This document shows positions 23,160-34,049 of a stretch of DNA of 64,000 nt, piece by piece (within the stretch, counting starts at the first letter, position 1; each line of letters begins with the position of its first letter). The translations under genes and the position numbers were made by a program. The notes beneath the pieces were generated by a model. It was not told the origin of the DNA and searched no databases. It saw only the letters and a program-made list of their open reading frames with translations. Source of the DNA: Liolophura sinensis (Eukaryota > Mollusca > Polyplacophora > Chitonida > Chitonidae); assembly GCF_032854445.1 (NCBI RefSeq), contig NC_088300.1:1674001-1738000 (forward strand). The letters run 5' to 3'.

Positions 23160-24365
23160 GAGAGAGGTGAAGAGCTAGGTACACATCACACAGGAAGGCG
23201 GGACTGAAGTTAGGGGTGATGGCTTGCACACAGACAGGGTTTGGGTACGCGGGACACAGGAAGGCAAGACAAAAGTTAGGGGTGATGGCATGCACGCTTT
23301 GGGTACGCGGGACACAGGAAGGCGAGGCAAAAGTTTGGGGTGATGGCTTGCACACAGACAGGGTTTTGGGTACACGGGACACAGGAAGGCGAGACAAAAG
23401 TTTGGGGAGATAACAAGCACATAGGCAGGATTTGGGTACACATCAGACAGGGAGGTGAGACAAACGTTAGGGGAGATGACATGCACATAGGTAGGCTTTG
23501 GGTACACATCACACAGGAAGGCGGGACTTAAGTTAGGGGTGATGGCATGCACACAGGTAGGCTTTGGGTATGCGGGACACAGGACGGCGAGACAAAAGCT
23601 AGGGGTGATGACATGCACACAGGTAGGCTTTGGGTACACATCACACAGGAAGGGGGGAAAAAAGTTAGGGGTGATGACATGCACAAAGGCAGGATTTGGG
23701 TACACACCCCTAAAAACTACCTGCACAAAAAATAGAACTTTATGACAACCGAGAGAACCAGACTTCCAATTTCAGATCTTGTCATCTTCACTAATACAAG
23801 TTGCGTAAAATTTAGGAAAGCGAGACAAAATTTAGGGGAGATAGCAAGCACACAGGCAGGATTTGGGTGCACATCACACAGGAAGGCGGGACACAGGAAG
23901 GCGGGACAAAAGTTAGGGGTGATGACATGCACAAAGGCAGGATTTGGGTGCACATCACACAGGAAGGCGGGACATAAGTTAGGGGTGATGACATGCACAC
24001 AGGCAGGGTTTGAGTACACATCACACAGGAGACAAAAGTTAGGGGAGATAACAAGCACACAGGCAGTATTTGGGTGCACATCACACAGGAAGGTTGGACA
24101 CAGGAAGGTGGGACACAGGAAGGCGGGACAAAATTTAGGGGTGATGACATGCACACAGGTAGGCTTTGGGTACACATCACACAGGGAGGCGGGACAAAAT
24201 TTAGGGGTGATGACATGCACACAGGTAGGTTTTGGGTACATATCACACAGGAAGGCGAGACAAAAGTTAGGGGTGAGGCATGCACACAGGTAGACTTTGG
24301 GTACACATCACACAGGGAGGCGGGACAAAAATTAGGGGTGATGACATGCACATAGGCAGGGGTAG
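23160..24365. repeat. 65-bp minisatellite in CCDC9-like intron
   Basis: About 17 copies of a unit near 65 bp (GGGGTGATGACATGCACACA, GGCTTTGGGTACACATCACA, CAGGAAGGCGGGACAAAAGT). It adjoins the 148-bp array, differs from it in sequence, and is interrupted at 23711-23814 by a 100-bp segment that recurs at 26.5 kb. The 262-codon minus-strand frame here is repeat-derived. Confidence 0.94.
23711..23814. repeat. Dispersed duplicate, copy 1 (inside the array)
   Basis: About 95 bp (AAAAACTACC, AATAGAACTTTATGACAACC, GAGAGAACCAGACTTCCAAT and on to AAGTTGCGTAAAATTTA) nearly identical to 26501-26597 except for a 6-base CTAATA insertion here. It sits cleanly between minisatellite units. Confidence 0.9.
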
Positions 24366-26500
24366 GGTAGGTGTACATGTAAGTCACCCAAGAAAGTGTG
24401 AGGTGCTCTTGGTGATGGCATGCAGACGGCAGGGAAGGAGTACCTCTCTGTCCAGGGGCGTCCCCTCTCTGTCTCTCCTCAGTCCTCTCTGTGTGTACGA
24501 ACCGCCCGCTGCCAATTCGACCCGCTTCAAACACAAGAGCACACCTACAAACCCTGCTACACTTCATGTTGACACTCATGCTTTTATGGCTCTGAACCAC
24601 ACAAGAGTTACAAGTTACAAGCGCTCTTTTAAATCACATCCATAGAAAGTAAGTTCTTGAGAAACAAAAAGAATAATGGATGTAAAATATACATTTTAAA
24701 TTGAAGAATTTGTAAACCACTTAAACCCCAAAATTACAATAGCAACAATACTGGGAGACCGGGCATACCCCTTAATACCATTTTAATAAAATAGTAGCTT
24801 TTAAACAAGAACCTATGTTCATTTTGTCAAAGTTAACATATCACTGCCTTGATATGTTAATACTCAGGTTCACATATGTACATTTGCACACAAATCACTT
24901 CGTTAAAAACCTGCAACTATCATTTTTGATCACAAAAATTACATGTATCACTCAAAACATTTCACTCTCTGATGCAAAATTTTAGAAATTATTTGGTTCA
25001 ACCCAAAACTGATCACCATGCCACTACAATAAAAACCATGCAATATGCCCAAACCAAGCAACGGCGGAACAGATTACCAAACGAATCAGGAAATCCAAAT
25101 GAAGTATATAAATACACGTGTAAATGATAAAGCAGACTACATTGTAGATCTCAAATGCTTAAAATGAAAGCAGACTTAATAAAACGTAGCGCTCATACTT
25201 GTAACTGAAACTTAAAACAGTGTTCATATGATATGTGTGATCCAAACTTTAAAAGCTCTGGCCATAGGTGCAACTGATAAAAACTTTAAAACATAACATT
25301 CGTACACATGATTCAGAGGATTACAGATTCAGACCCAGGTTCAGGCCAGGTGTTTTGCAGAGGTTAGCACATCAGAGATACAGTGTACCAGATTCTGTGA
25401 CTCAACACTTAGTTATAATTCACAACACCTTTCTCAATATCCTGTTTGGAAGTTAACTTTGTAAACTCACTTACAAATAATGGCTATGTATTTGATTGTG
25501 CCTTAACGTTTAACTCACGATACACACACACTTTTGTTATTCTATCAGATTTCAATAAGATGTCAAAGTAATTTTCCATGCAGCTTGAACCCAAACCTGT
25601 TGCCATTTTAAATACTTAATCTTACTAATACATTTTACATTTTAGACCAGCGAGGTCTAGAGTGATGAAATTCATACATGGATGAAAGATTGAAGAATTT
25701 CAGAGGTAAAATTCCTCTCTTATTTCAGGCCTCATGCTCATCATCACAACTATTTTGTGCTCACACTTCTCTGTTCCACAAATTGGTCCAGAAATTGTTC
25801 ATTAATTTACAAAGAAAGCATTGCAGTTTCTTCAGCTGGAGTTTTGAGCTCAATGCAGCCAACTGGTCACTGACCAATGGTCAAGGCAGCATGTTCAAAT
25901 CAAGGTTTCGCTAATAACGCTGCAGCATCAGTAAAAGCTTTGTCAGGTACCTGATGAATGTCAGTGGTTTGCTCCAAGTCCCCCAGTTGTTTCCACGCAC
26001 TCAAGTTTTCCCGAATCCACCGTGTGATGTAAGTGAAAAATACCTAATTACAGAGTTAAACATCCTCCTAAATGCACAAACAACACTTTACATAAAATAT
26101 CCCACTGATTAATTTCTGCTCAAAAAAAAATTGAAAAGATTGAAAATACAAGAAACAACAAAGCAAACCCATACAGACCTCTTGTACTGATCAACCACCT
26201 AATAACAGCATCATCACCATGCTCATACTTGTGAATAAAAGACATATTGGGGGATATCATCCGTGTGAGATGTCAACAAACACTAGTATTAAATATGCCC
26301 AAGTCTCTACAGACTACAAATCTATGATTCAAGCTTCTACTCCAAAGCAGATGTGTAAACATAATAACAAATGAAATGGTACAAAGCCCCAATCCAGATA
26401 CCATCCGACACAGACAATGCAATATATTTTGCTCCAGTGAGCCCACTGCTCCTCAATTTTGGTCAAATCCATGTATAGTTTTTGTTATGGATTTTGCTGC
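24366..26500 (-). other. CCDC9-like intron, single-copy part
   Basis: Intronic AT-rich DNA. A minus-strand open stretch at about 25913-26056 (peptide containing RWIRENLSAWKQLGDLEQ) looks protein-like, but its boundaries are in the wrong phase for the flanking exons, so I leave it uncalled. Confidence 0.45.
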
Positions 26501-26597
26501 AAAAAACTACCCGCACAAAAAATAGAACTTTATGACAACCGAGAGAACCAGACTTCCAATTTCAGATCTTGTCATCTTCACAAGTTGCGTAAAATTT
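26501..26597. repeat. Dispersed duplicate, copy 2
   Basis: Second copy of the segment at 23711-23814. It lies about 2.7 kb away in the same intron, in the same orientation, in single-copy surroundings. Confidence 0.9.
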
Positions 26598-26802
26598 ACT
26601 GTTTTCAAGGAAATATTGCTTTCAAAATAATTATCTCACTTTAAATGCAGTTACTTCTACAACACAGTAGATTTTTTTGCCATTTACCTTGTTATGTATT
26701 TGACTAGGAAAAGGTCATCTGGATTAAGGCTTGCAGAGAACAGAAAATGAGGATTACTTAGGCTTGCAGCATGCTCAGGTGTCAGGTGATCACTCAGTGT
26801 AC

Positions 26803-26852
26803 CTGGTCTGCGGCCTGGCTCAGACCTCCGCGGGTTGGGCGAGTCATCGTAA
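26803..26852 (-). CDS. CCDC9: CCDC9-like, YDD exon
   Basis: The acceptor TTATCTTTCAG precedes TTACGATGAC. Joined to the upstream exon's trailing GA this reads DYDDSPNPRRSEPGRRP, matching the RYDDQAWARPP region of vertebrate CCDC9. The donor CCAG|GTACAC leaves phase 1, exactly what the 1.6-kb exon needs. A second donor, AAG|GTAAAT at 26687, would extend the exon to 26688 but leaves phase 2 and reads into a stop (TGA) if joined to the 17784 acceptor. Confidence 0.8.
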
Positions 26853-27589
26853 CTGAAAGATAAATACACAAGAAGTCCACATTTTCACAGATTCCCATCA
26901 GCTATTTTGAAATTATTTGCAAGTATCTCTATGTAACAGATGTCCTGAAAACAAATGCTCCACTATTTCCTCAGTTTCCAAATGAAACCAAATACAGACA
27001 TAACACAAGGTGACGGTCATTGCAGCTTTGGTTTAACAATGTACCATACAAATATTTCTCCCCGTGGGCTTGGTAAGAGGCATCAAGGCATCATGTAGGT
27101 TTACAGTTTCATCATTATGACAACAGAGTGATGTTCCTGTGCAAAATGACGTCAGCATTTTATAGCACAGAAGGGCTACTTGCCCATCTTAACCACAGCA
27201 GGGATTGTGTTCGGATTAAAGTATCAGCAAAACATCCTTATTATTTCAACACTGGGAATCCAAACCCACCTGAAGAATATAATTCTGAAGATCTATCTAA
27301 TCCTTTTTAATTACATGTAGTTCTCTTCACATGTTACATTTGATAGATTGATCTACCCCATAAAGCAATGACGTCACGTCAAAAAGGAATGTCTCAAAAC
27401 CTGTGTATTGAAACATACATTCCCAAAACATCTTCAGGCATTTTCATGATTTTGGAAATGAGGACACATTCAAAACAAATATTAGTATAATCAACAATTT
27501 GGCAATTTCCAAATGGAATTGCATACTTGTACTAATGTGTCACAGGAGGACTTGTTCTTGAAGCTTAGGCTTTACAATGCTTGTTCTGT

Positions 27590-29216
27590 AAGGTTCTTCT
27601 CAAAACTGCTATGTGGATGTTTTCTGACACCCGCTTTGTGTGATGTTCCAGTCAACTCTATCAGACGCTCCTAAAACTGTCCCTGTGCAAAGTTCCTGTA
27701 AGCTGTTTTGTGGAATGACTCTCGAGTCTATTTTGTACGATGTCTCTCAAATTTGCACTGCAGAATATTTTTCAAAGCTGCATTGTAAAATCTTTCTCAA
27801 CCCAACCCAACCCCACAGGGTCTTCGTTACTTCTGCTCTGTGGTATGCAGGCCCTATCCAAAATGTCAGTTAACGGATATCCATCCCCCCTCCTTGTGCC
27901 TGAAGTATGTAATGTTCTGGATCTGAACTTCCTTATACCTACTCTGTAGAATGTTTCTCATTTCAACTCTGATGGGGTATTTCAGATTCGAACTGTTTGA
28001 AATATTTTCCCTATGGAGTGTTTGTCAGACTTGATCTGTGAGGTGACTCTCAGAGCTGTTTTGTGAGGTGATTCTCAAAGCTACTCTGTGGGGCAATACT
28101 CAAACCCATTCAATGGAGTTTCACCAAAACCTATTATGTGGAGAACACTGTAGGGTATTCCTCAAAGCTACTCTGTGGGGCAATACTCAAACCCATTCAA
28201 TGGAGTTTCACCAAAATCTATTATGTGGAGAACACTGTGGGGTATTCCTCAAACCTACTCTGTGGGGCAATACTCAAACCCATTCAATGGAGTTTCACCA
28301 AAACCTATTATGTGGAGAACACTGTGGGGTATTCCTCAAACCTACTCTGTGGGGCAATACTCAAACCCACTCTATGGAGTTTCACCAAAACCTATTATGT
28401 GGAGAACACTGTAGGGTATTCCTCAAAGCTACTCTGTGGGGCAATACTCAAACTCACTCTATGGAGTTTCACCAAAATCTATTATGTGGAGAACACTGTG
28501 GGGTATTCCTCAAACCTACTCTGTGGGGCAATACTCAAACCCACTCTATGGAGTTTCACCAAAACCTATTATGTGGAGAACACTGTGGGGTATTCCTCAA
28601 ACCTACTCTGTGGAGTGTTTTTCAAACTTGCTCTGTGGAGTGTTTCTCAAACCTAATCTGAAGAGTTTTTCTCAAACCTACTCTGCGGAATGTTTGTCAA
28701 ATCCACTCTGTGTGGTGTTTCTCAACATTAAGCTGTAGAGTGTTTCTCAACATTAAGCTGTGGAGTGTTTCTCAAACCTACTTCTTGGGGTGTAGTACTC
28801 AAAGCTACTCTGTGGGATGTTTCTGAAATGTACTCTGTAGAGTGTTTCTCAAACCTACTGTGTAGGGTGTTTAGCAAATCTACCCAGTGGGGTGTTTCTC
28901 AAACCTACTTGTTAAGGTGTAGTACTCAAAGCTACTCTGTGGGATGTTTCTCAAGCCTATTCTGTGAGTTGTTTCTCAAACCTACTCAATGGGTTGTTTC
29001 ACAAACTCTCTGAGAAGAGTAATTTCCAAACCTGCACAGTGGTGTGTTTCTCAAACCCACTCTTTTGGGTGTTTCTTACACCACCTCAGTGGAGTGTTTC
29101 TTAAACCCTCACAGTGATAGTAACTAAAACCTTCATTTTAATTGGTGGGGTGTTTCTCTTACCCTCTGAGTGGAGTAAATCTCAAACTTGTACCTTAAGG
29201 TGTTACTAAAACCTAC
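27590..29216. repeat. 27-bp minisatellite with 88-bp higher-order block, starting at a CCDC9-like 5' splice site
   Basis: Degenerate units of about 27 bp; on the minus strand the unit reads GAGAAACACCCCACAGAGTA + GGTTT. At 28069-28620 there are about six copies of an 88-bp higher-order unit made of three variants. The unit adjoining the exon is continuous with the exon end at 29217: the last 17 or so coding bases and the donor GTAGGT are themselves a repeat copy. Many units keep CAGA|GTAGGT. Confidence 0.9.
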
Positions 29217-29404
29217 TCTGTGGGGTGTTTCTCAGCATCCCAGGCTCTTTTCCACTCCCCAGAGGCAGATTTTTGGCGTTCTATCCTCTCCTGATCCACT
29301 TTCTCACGTTCAGCCTTCCATTCGACATACTGCCTCCTTTCCCTTCCTGTCATCGAGAGACTCATCTCCATTTTGGACCCAGGAGGACCTTTGTATGCTC
29401 TCTC
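29217..29404 (-). CDS. CCDC9: CCDC9-like, hallmark SMTGRERRQYVEWK exon
   Basis: Acceptor ACATGGACAG and donor CAGA|GTAGGT. The exon is 188 bp, phase 0 in and phase 2 out. It encodes MSLSMTGRERRQYVEWKAER and then EWKRAWDAEK, almost collinear with human CCDC9 (MTLSMTGRERSEYLRWKQER, then QWRREWDAEK). This is the strongest single piece of homology for the gene. The 3' end of the exon (GAG AAA CAC CCC ACA GA) is also the seed of the adjoining minisatellite. Confidence 0.93.
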
Positions 29405-29600
29405 CTGTCCATGTTAAAAAGCACATTTACATACAAACAGAAGGCAAATTGTCTTCTTTATACAAACCAACAATATGCTCTAACCACACTTTTGATTTTG
29501 CATGAACTTCTTATTGCTTTTACATAATTAAAAAAAAAAGTATGTGTGAGCGATCATAACTACTGTGGCCAGGTATACAAGCTGCCCGGTGAAAACTTAC

Positions 29601-29771
29601 GTGTTTATCTTTTTGTAACTTCATTTTCATTTTAACATTTTGAAATTCTGTGCCACCAAAGTTTTTAGGGTGTCTTCGTGAACTGTCACGATCCCTTGAT
29701 ACATCCTTGTTCCCTGGACCTTCACGGCTTCTGTCCGCTAAGAAGTTGAAGGTTGGATCTGGTGGTGGACC
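29601..29771 (-). CDS. CCDC9: CCDC9-like, NF..D/SRRH..NFGG exon
   Basis: Acceptor GTTTTCAG and donor CAC|GTAAGT; 171 bp, phase 0 at both ends. It encodes PTFNFLADRSREGPG, then SSRRHPKNFGGTEFQNVK, matching VRNFLDDPRR.. and ESRRHGRNWGGPDFERV of the human protein. It is followed by a Lys-rich stretch. Confidence 0.9.
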
Positions 29772-30494
29772 CTGAAAACAGCCAAGCATACAGAGCTGAG
29801 TTCATACTTGCAGTGTACCCAGATGTAACACTTGAGAGGATAAAATATATTTTGTCACATGATTTCTATTTCAGACATTAATGTAACTACACATATTCCT
29901 ACAGAGAAACTGTACAATAAATGGAAACAATACTACACTGCTTTCATTGATTTGGAAGACCATCATTCCTAGACGTACATGTATACTGGTAGCTATTTAT
30001 ATGTCTACAGAAGACTCTTATATACATACATGTATAGTCCAACATCAGCAGCTTCTAAGTTTCATGTATAAGACTCATGTACAGATCTGTACGAGTTGCT
30101 TTTTAATACTGAAAACTCATTGACTGTCGCCTATTAGCACATTTTTTAAACATAAAAGGCTTCCTTATAGTCCTGTACTGATAGCTGTTGAGTAGATTTT
30201 ATTTATTTGATTGATGTTTTACACCATACTCAAGAATATTTCGCGCATATGACAGTGGCTGTTATGTCAGTTAAAGTCCTTTACTGCCCTAACAGTATAA
30301 ACTTGATTACATCTACCAGTGCACTACTTTGATACATCATATTTATTCTGAGTGCAAAGTTGAGGTAGAAGTTTGCCACTGAGATCATACGACACTTTCA
30401 CTTTACATGTGGCTAAGAATCAGTTCACTGGAAACAAATGTATACTGAGTTAGGCTTTACCCAAATGAAGAAATCAAGCAATGAAACAACTTAC
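29772..30494 (-). other. CCDC9-like intron with a fragment of the dispersed element
   Basis: AT-rich intron. At about 30197-30265 (plus orientation) it carries a partial copy of the TTTATTTGATTG..TGTTTTACACCATACTCAAG element. Confidence 0.6.
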
Positions 30495-30608
30495 AGAGTT
30501 GCTTTCTCCTAGACGACCTGTATAACAGCTTTCTTGTTTAGCTGATGCTTCATTCACATCATTACGAAACTCAGGTGGGTGTCGTTTATTGTAAAACTCA
30601 CGCCTCTG
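30495..30608 (-). CDS. CCDC9: CCDC9-like, central exon (RREF..RHPPEF)
   Basis: Acceptor TACTAACAG with a tandem CAGCAG, donor TCT|GTAAGT. It has 38 codons, phase 0 in and out, encoding QRREFYNKRHPPEFRND and a polar tail. The RREF motif echoes RRREF in the exon at 32320, so these exons may be old internal duplicates. The NAGNAG acceptor could add or drop one Gln. Confidence 0.78.
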
Positions 30609-31660
30609 CTGTTAGTAATAAATAATCCATGCAGTGACATAGAAACGTACGAGGCTTTAGCATTCACAGAATGAACTCATAAAATGGTTAGTTATGAATA
30701 AATCTGAGTGTAACAAACAAAACAGAAACATTACAACAAAATGTATGAAAGAAAAGCTCAATGACAGTAGATTTTTTGCAAACAAAACCGTATCGGTTGC
30801 AATGGCCAGTTTCAGGGATTCACAAAAAGAATATATCTCTAAGAGTCAACACAGAATAATGCCTTCAGAATATGCTTGAAAAAACACCTTGCAAACATGT
30901 GAGCTGATTGAAGAATGACATGAACGCTTATCTCTCATGAGCACAGAAAACAAAGTACATTCATCTGTATAGGCATGTGCAGGCAAATGCCAATGGTTAC
31001 GCACTAAATTACCTCCCTTGAGGTCACTCTCCCGCTTAAAAGATGCATTAAAGAGGAGTAAACTGTTTGTAGGTGGGACCTCAGTAAACCGCAAATTGCA
31101 AGTTTAGGAGTTAAGGCAACATAAGCTTCTTGATAACCTAGCATTAGACGGACTTTAATTTTGTAAACCTATCTGAATGTCCAGAATAGTTGTGCTTTTT
31201 TGAAATCAATTCAGAGACTTTTAAAATCCTGGCCCTCATTATATACGATAGACGGCTTCGGCAAACTCTTAAGCCGAAAACATCAAATTCTGCCATCCCC
31301 ATGGCTAATATCATGTTTTTTTTTTACCCTCTGTTGCCTAGAAAATATTTCTCACTCTCTTGGCATAGCCTATATACTATATGCTTTAATAGGCGAGGTT
31401 CCATCTCTCGCATTAAGTCACAGTGGCTGTCATAAAACAAGGGAGGTAATTCAGAGCAAGCAAGTTGTGGAAAAATTACTCAAGGATTCAGTTTTTATAA
31501 ATAGTTTTCATGAAATATTGTAAGCTTCCGACTGGCCACAAATGAAATGCTAATATTCTTAATATTATAATGACCTGGTGAAATTTTCCCCCAACGATCG
31601 AGGTGACGTAGACAGAAACAAACTGGAAACAAACTGAACTGCAATACTGTGTTAACTTAC
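30609..31660 (-). other. CCDC9-like intron
   Basis: AT-rich intronic DNA. Short open frames on both strands show no homology or splice support. Confidence 0.5.
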
Positions 31661-31792
31661 AGAATCTTCAGGGCCATAATGGTGAGAGCTGCTGAAACCA
31701 TTATTTGTGCTATGATTCCTTACATCCGTTTCCTTGTCATAAAACTGAGCTTGATGACCTGGTTGTCTGTTGCGAAAACCCTCACTTTCAAA
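31661..31792 (-). CDS. CCDC9: CCDC9-like, central polar exon
   Basis: The acceptor TTTTCGCCTAG and donor TCT|GTAAGT flank 44 open codons in phase 0. They encode a low-complexity polar segment (FESEGFRNRQPGHQAQF.., Asn/Ser/His-rich). No motif recognised; support is splice sites, phase and position between better-supported exons. Confidence 0.72.
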
Positions 31793-32319
31793 CTAGGCGA
31801 AAACACACATGCCAGGCTTTAACAGCTAATCAAGGGTGAAGTGAATAAAACACAAACCACAATGACTCGTACATAAAGCATGGTATCACTCTGAAAATCA
31901 TTTCATAAGGCAGAAAAGCAGGCACCTCACTTAAGAAATTTATTTTCTTTACAATGGTCTGAAAACATGAAAACAAGCTAAAAAGAAATGGTTTTATGGT
32001 ATGGCAAAGATTCAGCAGATGTTTGAAATGTCGGACGGTTTAGGGTCCAAGAATACAAAGGATTAGGCTTTGACAACAGATAATTCTGTTTTGGAGCTTC
32101 AGGTGGTGACAAATAACCATCTACTCCAATTGTATAACTTTTCAACTTTCATGTGGGGAATTACAACTTTTTCAACACTTTGAAGGCCCATGAACAGTTA
32201 GGATCATAATCATTTGGCAGGACATCATAGAAAATGTTTTAAATATAACAATAAAACAAATGACCATTTTATCACGAGATTGTATTATATTACGGAGGAA
32301 TGAGAAATTCTGGACTCAC

Positions 32320-32424
32320 AAATTTATCGTCATCATCGCCCCTGTCAGAGTACATGTGATTTTCTGGTGGAATAAGGGCATTTCCATGCTGGTCAAACTC
32401 TCGCCTTCTGCGTGATCCAGGGCC
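32320..32424 (-). CDS. CCDC9: CCDC9-like, RRRREF exon
   Basis: Acceptor CTAACCTAG and donor TTT|GTGAGT; 35 codons in phase 0. It encodes GPGSRRRREFDQHGNALI, then an acidic GDDDDKF end. Supported by phase agreement and the RREF similarity to the exon at 30495-30608. Confidence 0.75.
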
Positions 32425-33953
32425 CTAGGTTAGTCATAAACACACACCATGCAGTTACACACCATTACCACACATGTCAACATCACTAAGAACCCACATT
32501 CAACCTTCACGGGTAAAGTGCATGAAAACAAGGCCATATGTCATGGATGTCTTTAGGTGTGTTGTAAAGTGTAGGAAGTGAGTTTGAGTTTAGTAACACA
32601 TCTGTAGTGATTATTCATATGGTCTTTAAAACACGATCTGAATATGTAAGCTAGAACATCATGATTTACACCTGAAATGTTAGTGAACATGTACGTATAT
32701 ATTAAATAGGGTTTATCCGTATTCATGAGTGATATAAATTTCTGTTATGTGTTTTTTTTACTCATAAGATTATCAAGTTTATATCAAATTTTGTAATTGT
32801 ACAATATATTGTATTGCAATGTAAGGAAAACATATATGTACAATGTTAGCCCATCAAGCTAGGCTTGACACTCAGTACATATAGCCCAGCACATATTCGT
32901 ACCTCGTCAAGCAAAAACATTTCACTTAACATTACCACTCAAGCCCGTCCTGATGTTTGTATACACTAAGTCCACTTGTTATCCGGATTGTAACTATGTC
33001 CAGTCTTAACAATAATCCCGCTCATAAAACCTATTAATCAAGAAGTCAAGCCAACTTACACCATGTTTCATACTTGAACCTTACGCAAGTATATGCTGGG
33101 TGTTCAAATAATTTCTTCCAACAGGTTTTTTTGTTGAAAATTCACTTTGTTTTCTTTGTTTTTTGTTGTTTTTTTTGTTTTTTTGTTTTTTTTTTTTGTT
33201 TTGTCTTTAAATATTAGGGTACTCTGGTCAATGGATTTTGTTGTCAACAGTTCATCTTTAAGCCACACGTATCTTGTCTTGCTGGAAACCAGGCTCCATA
33301 ATGTGGCGGACAATCGCTTTACTTATTTGAATCAAAGTTTGAATGGCTGAGTTACTGTTAAAAGATGGTATATACCATATATCAGGACGGGCTGAGTTGT
33401 ATAGTTTGTTTGAAATTTTCATGCTGGACTAGACACATGGACGAATATATGCCTGGCTTTGCATACCTGTAGAGACGGCTAAATGGGTTACCACAGTGTG
33501 CATACCATGATATGTGGATATAAATACAGCTCGGCAGGAAATGTGATAACAGGATAATTCAATAGCAAACCACAAAGATACATGATGCATTAAATCAGCA
33601 TACAAGGTTTTACATGCTGTACCAACCATGAACATTTCCATGTGTATATTGCGAACAGATAATGACTTTCGCTCTTGCCAATCTAGGATAAGGTTAACAG
33701 GTATGAAGTTACTGCTTTATCCACAGATTCATTTAGTTTTCTTTTTAACTCAAGACAGCACATATTTCAAACAGGCTTTTTTTCTTCTCAACACTGAGAC
33801 TGTGCTACCAAGTGTGCTACATCACAGGCTGTTCTGCTTCATGAATGACGGGCCCATGGAGAAATGTTAAACACTGACTGACTAACTTACATATAATAGG
33901 TTGATACAGGCATGATGCAAACAAGCTACAAACACCATGCATCCTTAACCTAC
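32425..33953 (-). other. CCDC9-like intron
   Basis: Intronic. It includes a long T-rich, TTTTTG-rich run at about 33123-33205 (plus strand). No exon recognised. Confidence 0.5.
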
Positions 33954-34049
33954 CTGTGATTTGAATGGAGGTTTATCTTTAGGGGAACGGGCAGACTGGG
34001 GCTTGCCTCGACCACGAGATCGGGCTGGCTTGTCTTCTCCTGGTAAAGG
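33954..34049 (-). CDS. CCDC9: CCDC9-like, basic RSRGRGKP exon
   Basis: Acceptor ATATTTAG and donor CAG|GTAGGT; 32 codons in phase 0. It encodes a basic segment with RSRGRGKPQSARSPKDKPP. Vertebrate CCDC9 has a comparable basic, RG-containing region after its N-terminal coiled coil. Confidence 0.8.

Noticed and set aside
19121-24600. Many minus-strand open frames of 60-260 codons, proline- or cysteine-rich
   Set aside because: They all lie in the G-rich and 65-bp arrays and repeat the same peptide; they are read-through of tandem repeats within a CCDC9-like intron.
25913-26056. Minus-strand open stretch with RWIRENLSAWKQLGDLEQ as an extra CCDC9-like exon
   Set aside because: Its only acceptor (TTAG) and donor (CAG|GTACCT) give phase 0 at both ends, incompatible with the phase 1 required between the neighbouring exons; no homology recognised.
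26688-26852. Longer version of the YDD exon using donor AAG|GTAAAT
   Set aside because: It leaves phase 2, and joining it to the 17784 acceptor gives a stop within four codons. The CCAG|GTACAC donor at 26802 is phase-compatible. It could still be a rare isoform.
28068-28738. Three overlapping plus-strand frames of 79-197 codons
   Set aside because: The 88-bp higher-order repeat keeps several frames open at once, antisense to the CCDC9-like intron. No gene evidence.
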